Source: Archangium violaceum
GTDB taxonomy: Bacteria > Myxococcota > Myxococcia > Myxococcales > Myxococcaceae
Direction: 5' to 3'
NCBI RefSeq assembly: GCF_016887565.1
Contig: NZ_CP069396.1
Span: 12,878,001-12,942,000, forward strand
DNA length: 64,000 bases
The notes under the pieces: generated by a model
What the model was told of the DNA's origin: nothing
Databases searched by the model: none
Seen by the model: the letters and a program-made list of their open reading frames with translations, nothing else
Shown here: positions 43,273-52,200 of the stretch, one piece after another
Layout of the letters: each line of letters starts with the position of its first letter
How positions within the stretch are numbered: the stretch's first letter is position 1
Made by a program: the position numbers and the translations under genes

Positions 43273-44160
43273 ATGCGCTTCCAACGCACCATCCTCCAGC
43301 AGATCCAACGGCTCGACCCGGAGAAGGATGATCAGCGCATCCTCTTCCTGAGCTGGTACCACGACTTCCCCTGGGACAGCCGCAAGGCGCTCGAGTTCGC
43401 CCTCTTCCGCACCTACGCCGTGCCAAGCATCAGCGGCCTGCTCGACACCACCGGCGAATTCATCCAGCGCACCCAGCGGCGCTACGACGACACCGAGCTG
43501 CTCATCGCCGAGTTCGTCGAGAACGGCTACCACAGCGAGCGCGGCCGGCGCGCCATCCGCCGGATGAACCAGCTCCACCACCGCTTCCACATCCCCAACG
43601 AGGACTACCTCTATGTCCTCTCCACCTTCGTCCTCGAGCCGCGCCGGTGGATCGACCGCTTCGGCTGGCGCCCCTACAGCGAGCACGAGCGACTGGCCAC
43701 CTGGTTCTTCTGGCGCAACGTGGGACGGATGATGAACATCCGCGACATCCCCTCCTCCTACGAGGCCTTCGAGCGCTTCAACGTCGAGTACGAGCGCACC
43801 CACTTCCGCTACTCGGAGACCAACCGACGCATCGGCGAGGCCACGCGCGAGCTGTTCCTCAGCTTGTACCTGCCCCGGCCCCTTCGTCGGCTCGGCCGTC
43901 CCGCCATCCACGCGATGATGGATGACCCGCTCCGCGAGGCCTTCGGCTTCCCCAGGCCTCCCGACGCCCTCCAACGCTCCGTCCAGGGCCTGCTGCGCGC
44001 CCGCGGCCTCGTGATCCGCGCCTTCCCAGAACGCCGCCATCCAAAACTTGTTACCCGGTTGCACCACAAGAGCTACCCGGATGGATATGACATCGAACAG
44101 CTCGGCCCTCCGGGTACCCAACGCGAGCGCGTGAACAGTGGCCAGTCCCACGGCGGGTGA
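43273..44160 (+). CDS. DUF2236 (MpaB/rubber-oxygenase-like) protein
   Basis: A 295-residue protein starting at the ATG at 43273 (MRFQRTILQQIQRL). It is alpha-helical and carries RRYDDTELLIAEFVENG, the His-rich MNQLHHRFHIPNEDYLYVLSTF and PYSEHERLATWFFWRNVG, the blocks of the DUF2236/MpaB family, in which conserved His and Arg bind a b-type haem or metal. Oxygenase activity is known for a few members only. It lies 43 bases after the HipA gene and may or may not be part of that operon; functionally the link is unclear. Confidence 0.85.
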   Translation: MRFQRTILQQIQRLDPEKDDQRILFLSWYHDFPWDSRKALEFALFRTYAVPSISGLLDTTGEFIQRTQRRYDDTELLIAEFVENGYHSERGRRAIRRMNQLHHRFHIPNEDYLYVLSTFVLEPRRWIDRFGWRPYSEHERLATWFFWRNVGRMMNIRDIPSSYEAFERFNVEYERTHFRYSETNRRIGEATRELFLSLYLPRPLRRLGRPAIHAMMDDPLREAFGFPRPPDALQRSVQGLLRARGLVIRAFPERRHPKLVTRLHHKSYPDGYDIEQLGPPGTQRERVNSGQSHGG

Positions 44161-44207
44161 CGCTCCCCTCCTCCTTCGTGATACTCCGAGTCCAGGAGGA
44201 AACACGG

Positions 44208-45362
44208 ATGAGCCACTCCCGTTTCGCCTGGCTGCTCCCGCTGGTGCCCGTCCTCGTCATGGCCGGGTGCGAGCCCTTCGAGCCCTGGTTCGACTACGCC
44301 GCGGATGACCCCAACCTGCAGCTCATCGGGCGCATGGACCGCACCACCCTCGATGGCCCGACGTATGCCCACCCCGGTGTCACCATCCGCTTCCGGTGCA
44401 ACTGCACCGGCGTGGACGTGGCCTTCGCCGACAAGGGCACCGGCGGCGAGGAGCACACCAACTGGGTCAACGTCATCGTCGACGGCGAGACGAAGGCGAA
44501 AATCAAGCTGGAGCAGGGTGACGCGCGCTTCTACAAGGGCGCCCGCGATCTCAAGCCGGGCGAGCACCTCATCGAGATCGTCAAGCGCACCGAGTCCTAT
44601 GCCGGTGACATGCAGTTCCTCGGCCTCAGCCTCCAGGGCATCATCCTGGAGCCCCCGCCCCAGAAGACCAAGCGGCTGGAGATCATCGGCGACTCCATCA
44701 GCTGCGGCTACGGCAACGAGGTGCGCATCTTCGCCCCCACCTACACCGAGCCCAACACCGGCTACCACTCCAAGAACGAGGACATCTCCAAGGCCTACGG
44801 CTCACTGCTCGGCCGCAGGTTCGACGCCGATGTCGTCACCACCTGCATCTCCGGCACCGGCGTCTACCGCAACCTCAATGGCGCCACGGAGAGGGACAAG
44901 ACGTTCCCCGGCCTCTACCCGCGCGTCTTCCCCAGCCAGGAGAAGCCGCTCTGGGACACCTCGAAGTTCGTCCCCGACATCATCATCATCAACCTGGGCA
45001 ACAACGACTTCAACGTCGTCGACGAGAACACGAAGCTGCCCCACCCCCCGCCCGAACAGCCGTTCAAGGACGCCTACAGGGACTTCGTCGTCCAGCTGCG
45101 CGAGTACTACCCCAACGCGAAGATCATCTGCTCCATCGGCCCGATGATGAACGACAACTACCCGCCCGGCCTCAAGCAATGGACGAACATGCAGAAGTAC
45201 GTCGGCGACATGGTGGCCGCCTTGGACGACCCCAACGTCCACTACTTCTCCTACTCGCCCGTCGTGAGCGACCCCTATGGCGAGGACTGGCACCCCACCG
45301 CCGAGGTCCACGAGCAGATGGCCAATGAGATCGCTCCCGTCCTCCAGGAGCTCGGCTTCTGA
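44208..45362 (+). CDS. CE2-like SGNH carbohydrate esterase lipoprotein
   Basis: A 384-residue lipoprotein starting at the ATG at 44208, with AGGAGGA ahead and lipobox VMAGC (Cys21). The N-terminal jelly-roll (about 40-150) and the SGNH domain from about 165 match acetyl-esterases of family CE2: GDSISCGYGNE with the nucleophile Ser, LGNNDFNVVDE, and the C-terminal EDWHPTAEVH with the catalytic His. It should remove acetyl groups from polysaccharides at the cell surface, possibly EPS or prey/plant glycans. Only two bases of sequence order tie it to the upstream gene; the Shine-Dalgarno lies in a 47-base gap. Confidence 0.88.
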   Translation: MSHSRFAWLLPLVPVLVMAGCEPFEPWFDYAADDPNLQLIGRMDRTTLDGPTYAHPGVTIRFRCNCTGVDVAFADKGTGGEEHTNWVNVIVDGETKAKIKLEQGDARFYKGARDLKPGEHLIEIVKRTESYAGDMQFLGLSLQGIILEPPPQKTKRLEIIGDSISCGYGNEVRIFAPTYTEPNTGYHSKNEDISKAYGSLLGRRFDADVVTTCISGTGVYRNLNGATERDKTFPGLYPRVFPSQEKPLWDTSKFVPDIIIINLGNNDFNVVDENTKLPHPPPEQPFKDAYRDFVVQLREYYPNAKIICSIGPMMNDNYPPGLKQWTNMQKYVGDMVAALDDPNVHYFSYSPVVSDPYGEDWHPTAEVHEQMANEIAPVLQELGF

Positions 45363-45437
45363 CACTCTCCGTGCCGTCGCGGGACGTCCGGGGCTCCGTG
45401 TATGCTCGCCCCGCCCGACTCTCCTGGAGCCCCCACC

Positions 45438-45944
45438 ATGGACCGCTTCATCGTCGTGTTCGACGCCTCTCCCATCAACGAGCCGACTCCCTGGATGAAG
45501 CAGGCCGCCTCCCAGGCCAACCTCTTCCTCGTCCTCCAGGATGACATCGCTCGCGCCATCTCCGAGGACCCCGCGGCCCGCAAGGCCCTCCTGGAGATCG
45601 ACACCGTCGGCGCCGACCCCCGCATGGCCCCCTTCTACCAGGCCGCCCTCGACAAGCTCACCCAGGGCAAGTCCCGCATCGCCCTCCACAGCGTCACCTG
45701 GCTCACCTACGGACTGAAGCCAGACGCCGTCGTCCTCTCCTTCGACCAGATGCAGAACGAGCGCGCTCGCGCCCACAAGCTGGGCATGAACGACCAGACC
45801 TACGACTACTACGTCGAAGAGGCCAAGAAGACCGTCCGCGCGTTCCTCAAGGGTGTTCCCGCGGAGAGGATGACCGAGGTCAGCGGCTCGGATTCGCAGA
45901 AGGCCACCGCCGCCGCAGCGTTCATTCGATCCAAGCAACGCTGA
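45438..45944 (+). CDS. Unknown cytoplasmic protein
   Basis: A 168-residue protein starting at the ATG at 45438 (MDRFIVVFDASPINEPTPW) behind GGAG. It is helical with no signal peptide or membrane helix (ANLFLVLQDDIARAISEDPAARKAL, AALDKLTQGKSRIALHSVTWL). No family is recognised. It ends before a convergent hairpin repeat and the giant repeat-protein gene. Confidence 0.65.
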   Translation: MDRFIVVFDASPINEPTPWMKQAASQANLFLVLQDDIARAISEDPAARKALLEIDTVGADPRMAPFYQAALDKLTQGKSRIALHSVTWLTYGLKPDAVVLSFDQMQNERARAHKLGMNDQTYDYYVEEAKKTVRAFLKGVPAERMTEVSGSDSQKATAAAAFIRSKQR

Positions 45945-45981
45945 GCGTCGAGGACCTCGGGGTTCAGCCCGCGGTCCTCTA

Positions 45982-46016
45982 TACCCTCACCCCGTCCCTC
46001 TCCCAGAGGGAGAGGG
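45982..46016. repeat. Dispersed intergenic hairpin repeat, copy 4
   Basis: TACCCTCACCCCGT leads into CCCTCTCCC (45996-46004), loop AGA, GGGAGAGGG (46008-46016), 12 bases before the stop of the giant gene. It lies between convergent genes, as copies 1 and 2 do. Confidence 0.7.
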
Positions 46017-46028
46017 TCTGACCCGCGT

Positions 46029-49000
46029 TCACCCGAAGGCGAACTCCTTTCCGAAGCTGTTCACGTCCTGGATCATGTTCGACACGTCGTGCAGCGTGTC
46101 GACCGTCCCCACCACCGTGCGCAACGGCGCCACGAGCGGTCCCAGGCCGAAGGTGCCCGCGACGTCCAGCGCCACCTCCGAGCCCTTCAGCGCGATGCTC
46201 GTCCAGTCCTTCGGGTCCTTGTTGAACTCGTCGTACAGGTCCTTGCCGTCGCCAATCGCGCTGATGATGCTGCCGCCCGGGATGGCCGCGCCTCCCGCCT
46301 TCGCCACCACCTCGGCGATCTTCTTCTCGATCGTCGTGCGCACCGACTCAGGCAGCGCCGCCACGAACTGCTTGGCCAGCTTGCCCATCAGCTCCAGGCC
46401 CTCTCGCCCGAAGGGCAGCGTCACGCTCGGCTTGTGCGGCCACACCGGCACCTCGAGCTTGTAGTTCTCGCCGTAGCCGATGACCTTGCCCACCGCCTGC
46501 ATCACGTCACCCAGCGCTCCCGTGATGTCCCCCGACGCCAGCTTCTGCGTCGCCTGGAACACCTCGGAGATGGAGCCCGACTTCACCAGCCCCTCGTTCA
46601 GCGTGTGGTCCCCGAAGAAGCGGCCCACGCTGCCCGGCAGCTTGCTCATCAGGTCCAGGAAGCCCACCGCCGCGTCCGGGTGGTTCGTCGCGAGCTTCTC
46701 GCCCGTGGCCCCCAGCGCCTCGATGAAGCCCGGCACGTCTCCCTTCGTGAAGGCGTTCACCGCCTCGCCCAGGCTCTTGCGAATCTCCGGGTCCGACAGC
46801 GCCTCTCCACCCTGCAGCACCACGTCCGCCAGGCCCGGCGGCAGCTTCATCGTCTTCGTGAGCTTGTCCGCGATCCGGTCCTTCAGCCCGTCCGGCAGAT
46901 CGTTGATCACGCCGCCGAAGGCCTCGATGGCCTGGCCGAAGTCCTTGTTCTCGATGGACTCCTTCAGCGTCATGATGTCGTCGAGCGCCGACCCCGCGTC
47001 CGCCAGGTCCTCCGCCGACTCGAAGCCGATCTTCTCCAGCTTCGTACGCAGGCCCTCGTTCTTCCACAGCGAATCGGCGATCGCCGTCATCGCCGGCGCG
47101 TTGGCCGAGATGCCTCGCAGGCCCTCCTTGATGCCCTCCGGCGTGCCGCTCAGCAGCTGACCGATGGAGGCGTGCAGGTCCTTGTTCGAGACCAGCTCCT
47201 TCACCAGGTTCTTGTCCGTCAGCACGTCCTTCAACAGGCCCGGCTTCAGGTGCTCGCCGACCTTGTTGAGCATCGTGGAGACGATCTCCGGCGAGCCCTG
47301 CAGCGCCTGGCCGAGCTCCTTCAGCGCCTCCTCGGGCTTGCCGGCGGCGAAGGCCTCGCCCGCGTTCACCAGGTGCGGCAGCGCCGCGCCCGCTTCCTTC
47401 AGGTGCTCCTGGGTGATGCCCAGGTTGGAGAGCTTCTCCTGCACGCCCGCCGGGAGCTTCTCGTAGATCTTCTGGCCCAGCTTGTTGAGCAGGTCCGGCG
47501 CCGCGCCGCCCGCCTGGCCCAGCTCGTCGAGCGCCTTCTTCCAGTCGTTGCCCTCGATGAGCGCTCGGCCCGCCTCGACCAGGTGCGGCGCCGCCGCGCC
47601 CGCCTGCTTCAGGTCCTCGGCCGTCAGGCCCACCTTGTCCAGCTTCGCCTTGATCGTCTCGTCCTTCGCCGCCGCGTCGATGACCGCGTTGCGCAGGCTC
47701 TCGTTCTTCAGCAGGCCGGCCACGCCCTCCAGCTGCTTGCCGTCCTGCAGGAGCTTCTTGGCCGACTCGAAGGCCTCGTCGTTGTGGATGAGCTCCTGGA
47801 TGACCGCCGGGTCCTTCAGGATGCTCTTGCCGACGCCCATGCCCTCGGGGAGCTGTTTGGCGAGCCCCTCGAGCAGCTTCTCGCCCAGCGGGCCGCTCTT
47901 CTGGAGCGCGTCACGCACGCTGTCGAGCGCGCCGCCGAAGTCCTTGTTGGCCACCTTCTGGGCCGCGTCCAGCAGCGAGGGCAGCGCGTCCTTGGCGTGC
48001 AGCAGGTCCTTGGGCTCCAGGCCCACCTTGGCCAGCGCGTCCTTGACCGCCTGGGCCTTGCCCGCCACGTTGGCCACGACGTCGCGCAGCTTCTCGTTCT
48101 TCGCCAGGTCGGCCAGGCCCGCCAGCTGCGTCTCGCCGTTGGCCAGCTTCGCCACCGCGTCGAGCGCCGCCGCACCGCCCTCGAGCACCTTCTCGCGGAC
48201 CTTCGGGTCGGACAGCAGGTCCTTCGCCAGGCCCTCGGCGCCAGCCGCCACCTTGCCGAGGAGCTTCTTGGCCACCTCGCCCTGGGCGAGCTCGGGGTTG
48301 GCCTTCAGCGCGTCGCGCAGCGAGCCCAGCGCCTTGTCCGAGTGGCCGGCCTCGAGCTGGCCCACCGCGTCGAGCACGCCCTCGGCGCCCTTGCCGAGCT
48401 TCTCGAGGTCCTTGGCCTCCAGGCCCGCCTTCTTCAGCGACGCCTGGATGTCCGTGTCCTTGTTGGCCGCCTTCAGCGCCGTGTCGCGCAGCGCGTCGTC
48501 GCGCGTCAGGTCCTTCAGGCCCTCCAGCTTCGCCTTGGGGTCCCCACCGAGGATCTTCCCGAGCGCCGCGTTGGTGCCCTTGTCGTCGAGCACCTGCTTC
48601 GCCACGTTCGGGTCCTTCAGCAGCTCGCGGCCCAGGCCCGGCTTCGCCTGCTCGGCCAGCGCCGCGAGGCCCTTCTCCGCCAGCGCGCGCGAGCCCTCGG
48701 AAGCGGCGTCGCTCAGGTGCGAGAGGGCCTCTTCCGGCTTGCCCTTCACCGCGGCATCACCGGCGGCGGCCAGGTGCTCCTGGGCCTTCTTGCTGGCGCC
48801 GGCGTACTCCTCCGGCTTCACGCCCAGCTTCTCCAGGCCCTTCTTCGTCTCCTCGGGGATGGCGTCGGCCTTCTGCGCCAGGGCCGCCTCGCGAGGCGTC
48901 TTCCCGCCCGCCACCGCCTCGGCGAACTTCTGGTCCACGACCTTGGCGGCCTCGCCGCCCGCCGCCTTGCCCGCGGCCTGGAGGATGTCCGCGAGCGCCT

Positions 49001-49775
49001 TGGGCTCCGTGCCCTTGCGCGCGTCCTCCAGCCTCGTGGTGGCGGCATCGCGCGCCGCGTCACCGTCCGCCGAGCGCACCAGCTTCTCGCCCAGATCCTT
49101 CAGCCCGCTGCCATCCTTGATGCCCAGCTTGTCCAGCGCCTGGCGCGTCTCCGGCTTCTGCGCGAGCCGCTCGTAGTCCTTGTTGGCGTCGAGCTGGGAC
49201 TGCAGCTCCTTCGTCGACGGACCGGAGGCGCCACCCAGCTTCGCGCTGGCATCACCGCCGTTGGCCGCCTCGAAGCCGGTCTTCTGCAGCTCGTTGCGCA
49301 GCGGGAAGGGCTCGGGCTTGCCCTCGGCCTTGGCGGCCTCGTTGGCCTCCACGGTCGCCTTCTGGGCCACCTGGGCCGTCTTCACGGCCTCGGCCTTCGC
49401 CTGCTCCGCCGCCTTCTGGGCCGCCTCGGCCGCCTTCTGGCTCGCCACGGCCTCCTGGTGGGCCTTCTTCGCCTCCTCGTGGGCCTTCTTCGCCGCCGCC
49501 GGATCCTTCTTTGGATCAGCCTTCTTCGCCTCGGCCGCCTTCTTCGCCGCCGCCGCCTTCGCCGCCTCGGCCGCCTTCTTCGCCGCCGCCGCCTTCGCTG
49601 CCTGCGCGGCGGCCTTCTTCGCCGCCTCCGCCGCCGCCTTCCGCGCCGCCTCGGCTGCCTTCCGCGCCGCCTCCGCCGCCGCACGGCGACGGGCCTCCGC
49701 CTCGGCCCTCGCTCTGGCCGCTGCCGCCGCCGCCGCAGCTGCCGCCGCGCTTCCGTTGCCGCTGATCGTGGTCAT
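46029..49775 (-). CDS. Giant Ala/Lys-rich helical repeat protein (1,248 residues)
   Basis: The start is the ATG at 49775 (MTTISGNGS), without signal peptide. Residues about 10-150 are a continuous run of Ala, Lys, Glu and Arg triplets (KKAAEAAKAAAAKKAAEAKK), almost certainly a long charged helix. Then come roughly ten helical repeats of about 110 residues with the recurring pattern LKDL..N..LRD....A.....IKA.L.K.GL...DL..AG and ...AL.ELGQAL.GSPE. The last 150 residues change character: glycine-rich hydrophobic stretches (AGGAAIPGGSIISAIGDG, SEVALDVAGTFGLGPLVAP) that could insert in a membrane. No enzyme motif is seen. A role as scaffold, adhesion or secreted effector is possible but not supported. 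Myxobacteria carry several such proteins of unknown function. Confidence 0.75.
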   Translation of the reverse strand: MTTISGNGSAAAAAAAAAAARARAEAEARRRAAAEAARKAAEAARKAAAEAAKKAAAQAAKAAAAKKAAEAAKAAAAKKAAEAKKADPKKDPAAAKKAHEEAKKAHQEAVASQKAAEAAQKAAEQAKAEAVKTAQVAQKATVEANEAAKAEGKPEPFPLRNELQKTGFEAANGGDASAKLGGASGPSTKELQSQLDANKDYERLAQKPETRQALDKLGIKDGSGLKDLGEKLVRSADGDAARDAATTRLEDARKGTEPKALADILQAAGKAAGGEAAKVVDQKFAEAVAGGKTPREAALAQKADAIPEETKKGLEKLGVKPEEYAGASKKAQEHLAAAGDAAVKGKPEEALSHLSDAASEGSRALAEKGLAALAEQAKPGLGRELLKDPNVAKQVLDDKGTNAALGKILGGDPKAKLEGLKDLTRDDALRDTALKAANKDTDIQASLKKAGLEAKDLEKLGKGAEGVLDAVGQLEAGHSDKALGSLRDALKANPELAQGEVAKKLLGKVAAGAEGLAKDLLSDPKVREKVLEGGAAALDAVAKLANGETQLAGLADLAKNEKLRDVVANVAGKAQAVKDALAKVGLEPKDLLHAKDALPSLLDAAQKVANKDFGGALDSVRDALQKSGPLGEKLLEGLAKQLPEGMGVGKSILKDPAVIQELIHNDEAFESAKKLLQDGKQLEGVAGLLKNESLRNAVIDAAAKDETIKAKLDKVGLTAEDLKQAGAAAPHLVEAGRALIEGNDWKKALDELGQAGGAAPDLLNKLGQKIYEKLPAGVQEKLSNLGITQEHLKEAGAALPHLVNAGEAFAAGKPEEALKELGQALQGSPEIVSTMLNKVGEHLKPGLLKDVLTDKNLVKELVSNKDLHASIGQLLSGTPEGIKEGLRGISANAPAMTAIADSLWKNEGLRTKLEKIGFESAEDLADAGSALDDIMTLKESIENKDFGQAIEAFGGVINDLPDGLKDRIADKLTKTMKLPPGLADVVLQGGEALSDPEIRKSLGEAVNAFTKGDVPGFIEALGATGEKLATNHPDAAVGFLDLMSKLPGSVGRFFGDHTLNEGLVKSGSISEVFQATQKLASGDITGALGDVMQAVGKVIGYGENYKLEVPVWPHKPSVTLPFGREGLELMGKLAKQFVAALPESVRTTIEKKIAEVVAKAGGAAIPGGSIISAIGDGKDLYDEFNKDPKDWTSIALKGSEVALDVAGTFGLGPLVAPLRTVVGTVDTLHDVSNMIQDVNSFGKEFAFG

Positions 49776-49924
49776 CGCTCGGTACTCCCAGGCGCGAAAA
49801 GGCCCTGCTCATTGTCGGGAAAATCCGTCCGTCCGAGATTATCGGAATCCGGGATTTTGAGTTTCGCCGCCCGAGACGATCACGCCTGGGAGTCTGGCTC
49901 ACCCTCACCCCTCGTGGGGGTGGC

Positions 49925-51295
49925 CTACCGGCCGAGCCGCAGCAGGACGGCGGAGTCGGGGGGCACCGACATTCGCCCGGTGCCGACGTCGACCGAGCCC
50001 TGGGCCGTGGAGAGGATCACCCCCTCCCCCGCGCGCGTCTCCGCCAGGGCGCTCGCGCGCAGCACGCCGTCCGAGAGGAGGCCTCGCGACCACTCGTGCC
50101 CCCCGGAACCCTGGTAGAGCTTCACCACGAAGAGGTGGTTGTCCGCCCCGCCCTTCGCGCGCGTGGGCAGCCTCGGGCCTCCCGCGTCGTCTCCCGGGCA
50201 GTACTGCCCCACCACCACCACGCGGTTCTCCTCGTCCACCGCCACCGCCGTGGCGCTCTCCGCGAAGTGGCGGGTCCACACCTCCTGGCCCTCATCATTA
50301 TATGCGGCGATGAAGGCGTCCTTCCCGTCCGCCGGTTGCGCCTGCCCCCGGAAGGTGAAGGCCCCCGAGTACTCTCCCACCACGACGACGCGCCCCGACG
50401 TCACCGCCACACCCGTGGCCACGCCCTCGGCGCCCGACAGGCCGCGCGACCACACGTGGCGCATGTCCGGGGTGAAGCGGGCGATGAACGGCGTGCGCCG
50501 GAGCGCCGTGGAGAGCGGGCCGCCCCCGAGGTCCACCTTGCCCTCGAAGAAGCCCGCCACGGCGATGTGGCCCGAGGCCGTCAGCCCGAGCGACGTCACC
50601 GACAGGCTGCCCCAGCGCACCACGGGCTCGAGCGACAGCACCCCGCCATCCTCCACCCGCACCCGGCCGACGAGCGCGCTCCCGATGGCGCGCCCCGGAT
50701 CGAGGAAGTTCACCGCCACCACGAGGTGCCCGTGCTCCTCGTCCAGGGCCAGGGCGCTCGGGGGGAGCAGCGTCACGCCCGGCAGTGCCGCGGGGTGGGA
50801 CCAGAGGTGCGTGCCATCCGGCGCGTACTTCGCCAGGAAGGGCCCCGAGGGCACCGGCTCGCCGCCGAGGCTCAGCGAGGGCTCGCGGTGCTCCCCGGCG
50901 ATATAGAGGTTGCCCGAGGCATCCACCGCCATGGCGGACACCGTGGGGCGGATGCCCGTATAGGTGGGAAAGCCGAGTGACCAGAGGTGCTTGCCCCCCG
51001 GCGCGTACTTCGCCAGCGCGAGCCCCGCTTCGCCGGGCAGCGCGCCACCACCGAGGTCCACGCCCCCGCGCTCGTAGGTGAGCGAGACGAAGGTGTTGCC
51101 CTTGCGGTCCACGCCGACGGTGCGCCCGAAGACAGCGCCCGCCACCGGACGCGCGTGGCGCGTGGCGCCGCGTTCCTCTCGCATGGCCCCTGCCTGGACC
51201 GAGGAAGGCCACGCGGACTCCGGTGACTCCCTCCCCATGTCGCAACCGACGAGCGCCAGACACACGGCGACCCCGAGTCCCCACTCGCTCTTCAC
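49925..51295 (-). CDS. Lipoprotein with beta-propeller (SBBP/NHL-like) repeats
   Basis: A 456-residue lipoprotein. The GTG at 51295 is chosen because AAGGAGGGG lies just ahead and it opens a signal peptide ending at lipobox ALVGC. The body is made of about seven blade-like repeats with the pattern G.VDLGGG.L.....FLAKYAPDG.HLWS and VAVD..GN.YIAGE (for example GGVDLGGGALPGEAGLALAK, VSAMAVDASGNLYIAGEH), typical of Myxococcus SBBP beta-propeller lipoproteins. It probably binds or displays something at the surface; no ligand is known. It is divergent from bluB; the 164-base gap shows no cobalamin riboswitch or other site. Confidence 0.8.
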   Translation of the reverse strand: MKSEWGLGVAVCLALVGCDMGRESPESAWPSSVQAGAMREERGATRHARPVAGAVFGRTVGVDRKGNTFVSLTYERGGVDLGGGALPGEAGLALAKYAPGGKHLWSLGFPTYTGIRPTVSAMAVDASGNLYIAGEHREPSLSLGGEPVPSGPFLAKYAPDGTHLWSHPAALPGVTLLPPSALALDEEHGHLVVAVNFLDPGRAIGSALVGRVRVEDGGVLSLEPVVRWGSLSVTSLGLTASGHIAVAGFFEGKVDLGGGPLSTALRRTPFIARFTPDMRHVWSRGLSGAEGVATGVAVTSGRVVVVGEYSGAFTFRGQAQPADGKDAFIAAYNDEGQEVWTRHFAESATAVAVDEENRVVVVGQYCPGDDAGGPRLPTRAKGGADNHLFVVKLYQGSGGHEWSRGLLSDGVLRASALAETRAGEGVILSTAQGSVDVGTGRMSVPPDSAVLLRLGR

Positions 51296-51459
51296 GCCGT
51301 CCCCCTCCTTCACGCCCGCGGACCGCTGGCCTCGCGACGGTGTGCACGCGAGCGGGCGGCGACATCGTCCACCGGGGTCGGGCAGGCGGGCATTCTCGGA
51401 TTCCGCTCCAGCACGTCCGTGCACCGCGAGCCGTCTGGAACGAAGTATCTCTTCGCGCC

Positions 51460-52140
51460 ATGACGAAACACCGCTTTTCCCCCGCCGAGCGCGAAGCCGT
51501 CTACAAGGCCATCAGCGAGCGCCGTGACATGCGCCACTTCCGGCCCGAGCCCATCGCGCAAGAGGTCCTCGCGCGACTGCTCCACGCGGCGCACCTCGGG
51601 CCGAGCGTGGGTTTCATGCAGCCATGGCGCTTCATCCGCATCACCGATGAAGCACTTCGGGGAGAGGTCGCCAGACTGGTCGACCGGGAGCGCGTCCGGA
51701 CCGCCGAGGCGCTGGGCCCGCGCGGCGAGGAGTTCATGCGCCTCAAGGTGGAGGGCATCCGGGAGTGCCCCGAGCTCTGGGTCGTCGCGCTGACGGACCA
51801 GCGCGAGCGCTATGTCTTCGGCCGGCGCACCCTGCCGAACATGGACCTGGCCTCCGCCAGCTGCGCCATCCAGAACCTCTGGCTCGCCGCGAGGGCCGAG
51901 GGCATTGGCATGGGATGGGTCTCGCTGTTCGAGCCCGCCGAGCTGGCGAAGCTGTTGGACGCACCGGAAGGCAGCGAGCCGATCGCCATCTTGTGCCTGG
52001 GCCATGTCGATGCCTTCTATGAGCGGCCGATGTTGGAGCTCGAGGGTTGGGACTCGCGCCGGCCGCTGGAGGCGCTGGTCTGGGAGAACCGGTGGGGAAC
52101 AGGCGCCACCGGCACCCGCCGATCCGCCGATTCCACCTGA
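51460..52140 (+). CDS. bluB: BluB, 5,6-dimethylbenzimidazole synthase
   Basis: A 226-residue nitroreductase-fold protein starting at the ATG at 51460. FSPAEREAVYKAISERRDMRHF and LGPSVGFMQPWRFIRI are BluB signatures (FMN site and Pro-Trp), followed by VALTDQRERYVFGRRTLPNMDL and GIGMGWVSLFEP. BluB breaks down FMNH2 to dimethylbenzimidazole, the lower ligand of cobalamin. No other cobalamin gene is in the window, so it stands alone. No strong Shine-Dalgarno is seen; expression may be leaderless or weak. Confidence 0.9.
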   Translation: MTKHRFSPAEREAVYKAISERRDMRHFRPEPIAQEVLARLLHAAHLGPSVGFMQPWRFIRITDEALRGEVARLVDRERVRTAEALGPRGEEFMRLKVEGIRECPELWVVALTDQRERYVFGRRTLPNMDLASASCAIQNLWLAARAEGIGMGWVSLFEPAELAKLLDAPEGSEPIAILCLGHVDAFYERPMLELEGWDSRRPLEALVWENRWGTGATGTRRSADST

Positions 52141-52200
52141 GAACCCGCCCTACAGACCCACCAGGCCCCTGCGTACTTGTTCCTCCGGAGGATGAGGGAC

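Noticed and set aside
49895-49924. Possible fifth copy of the hairpin repeat near CTCACCCTCACCCCTCG
   Set aside because: The lead is similar but the 9-bp stem CCCTCTCCC/GGGAGAGGG is absent.
46089-50117. A 1,342-codon open frame opposite the giant repeat protein
   Set aside because: It is Arg/Leu-rich and has no motif; it mirrors the Ala/Lys repeat DNA of the minus-strand gene, which has a proper start, stop and repeat pattern.
51296-51459. Cobalamin riboswitch ahead of bluB
   Set aside because: No B12-box-like sequence or conserved stems were seen in the 164-base gap.
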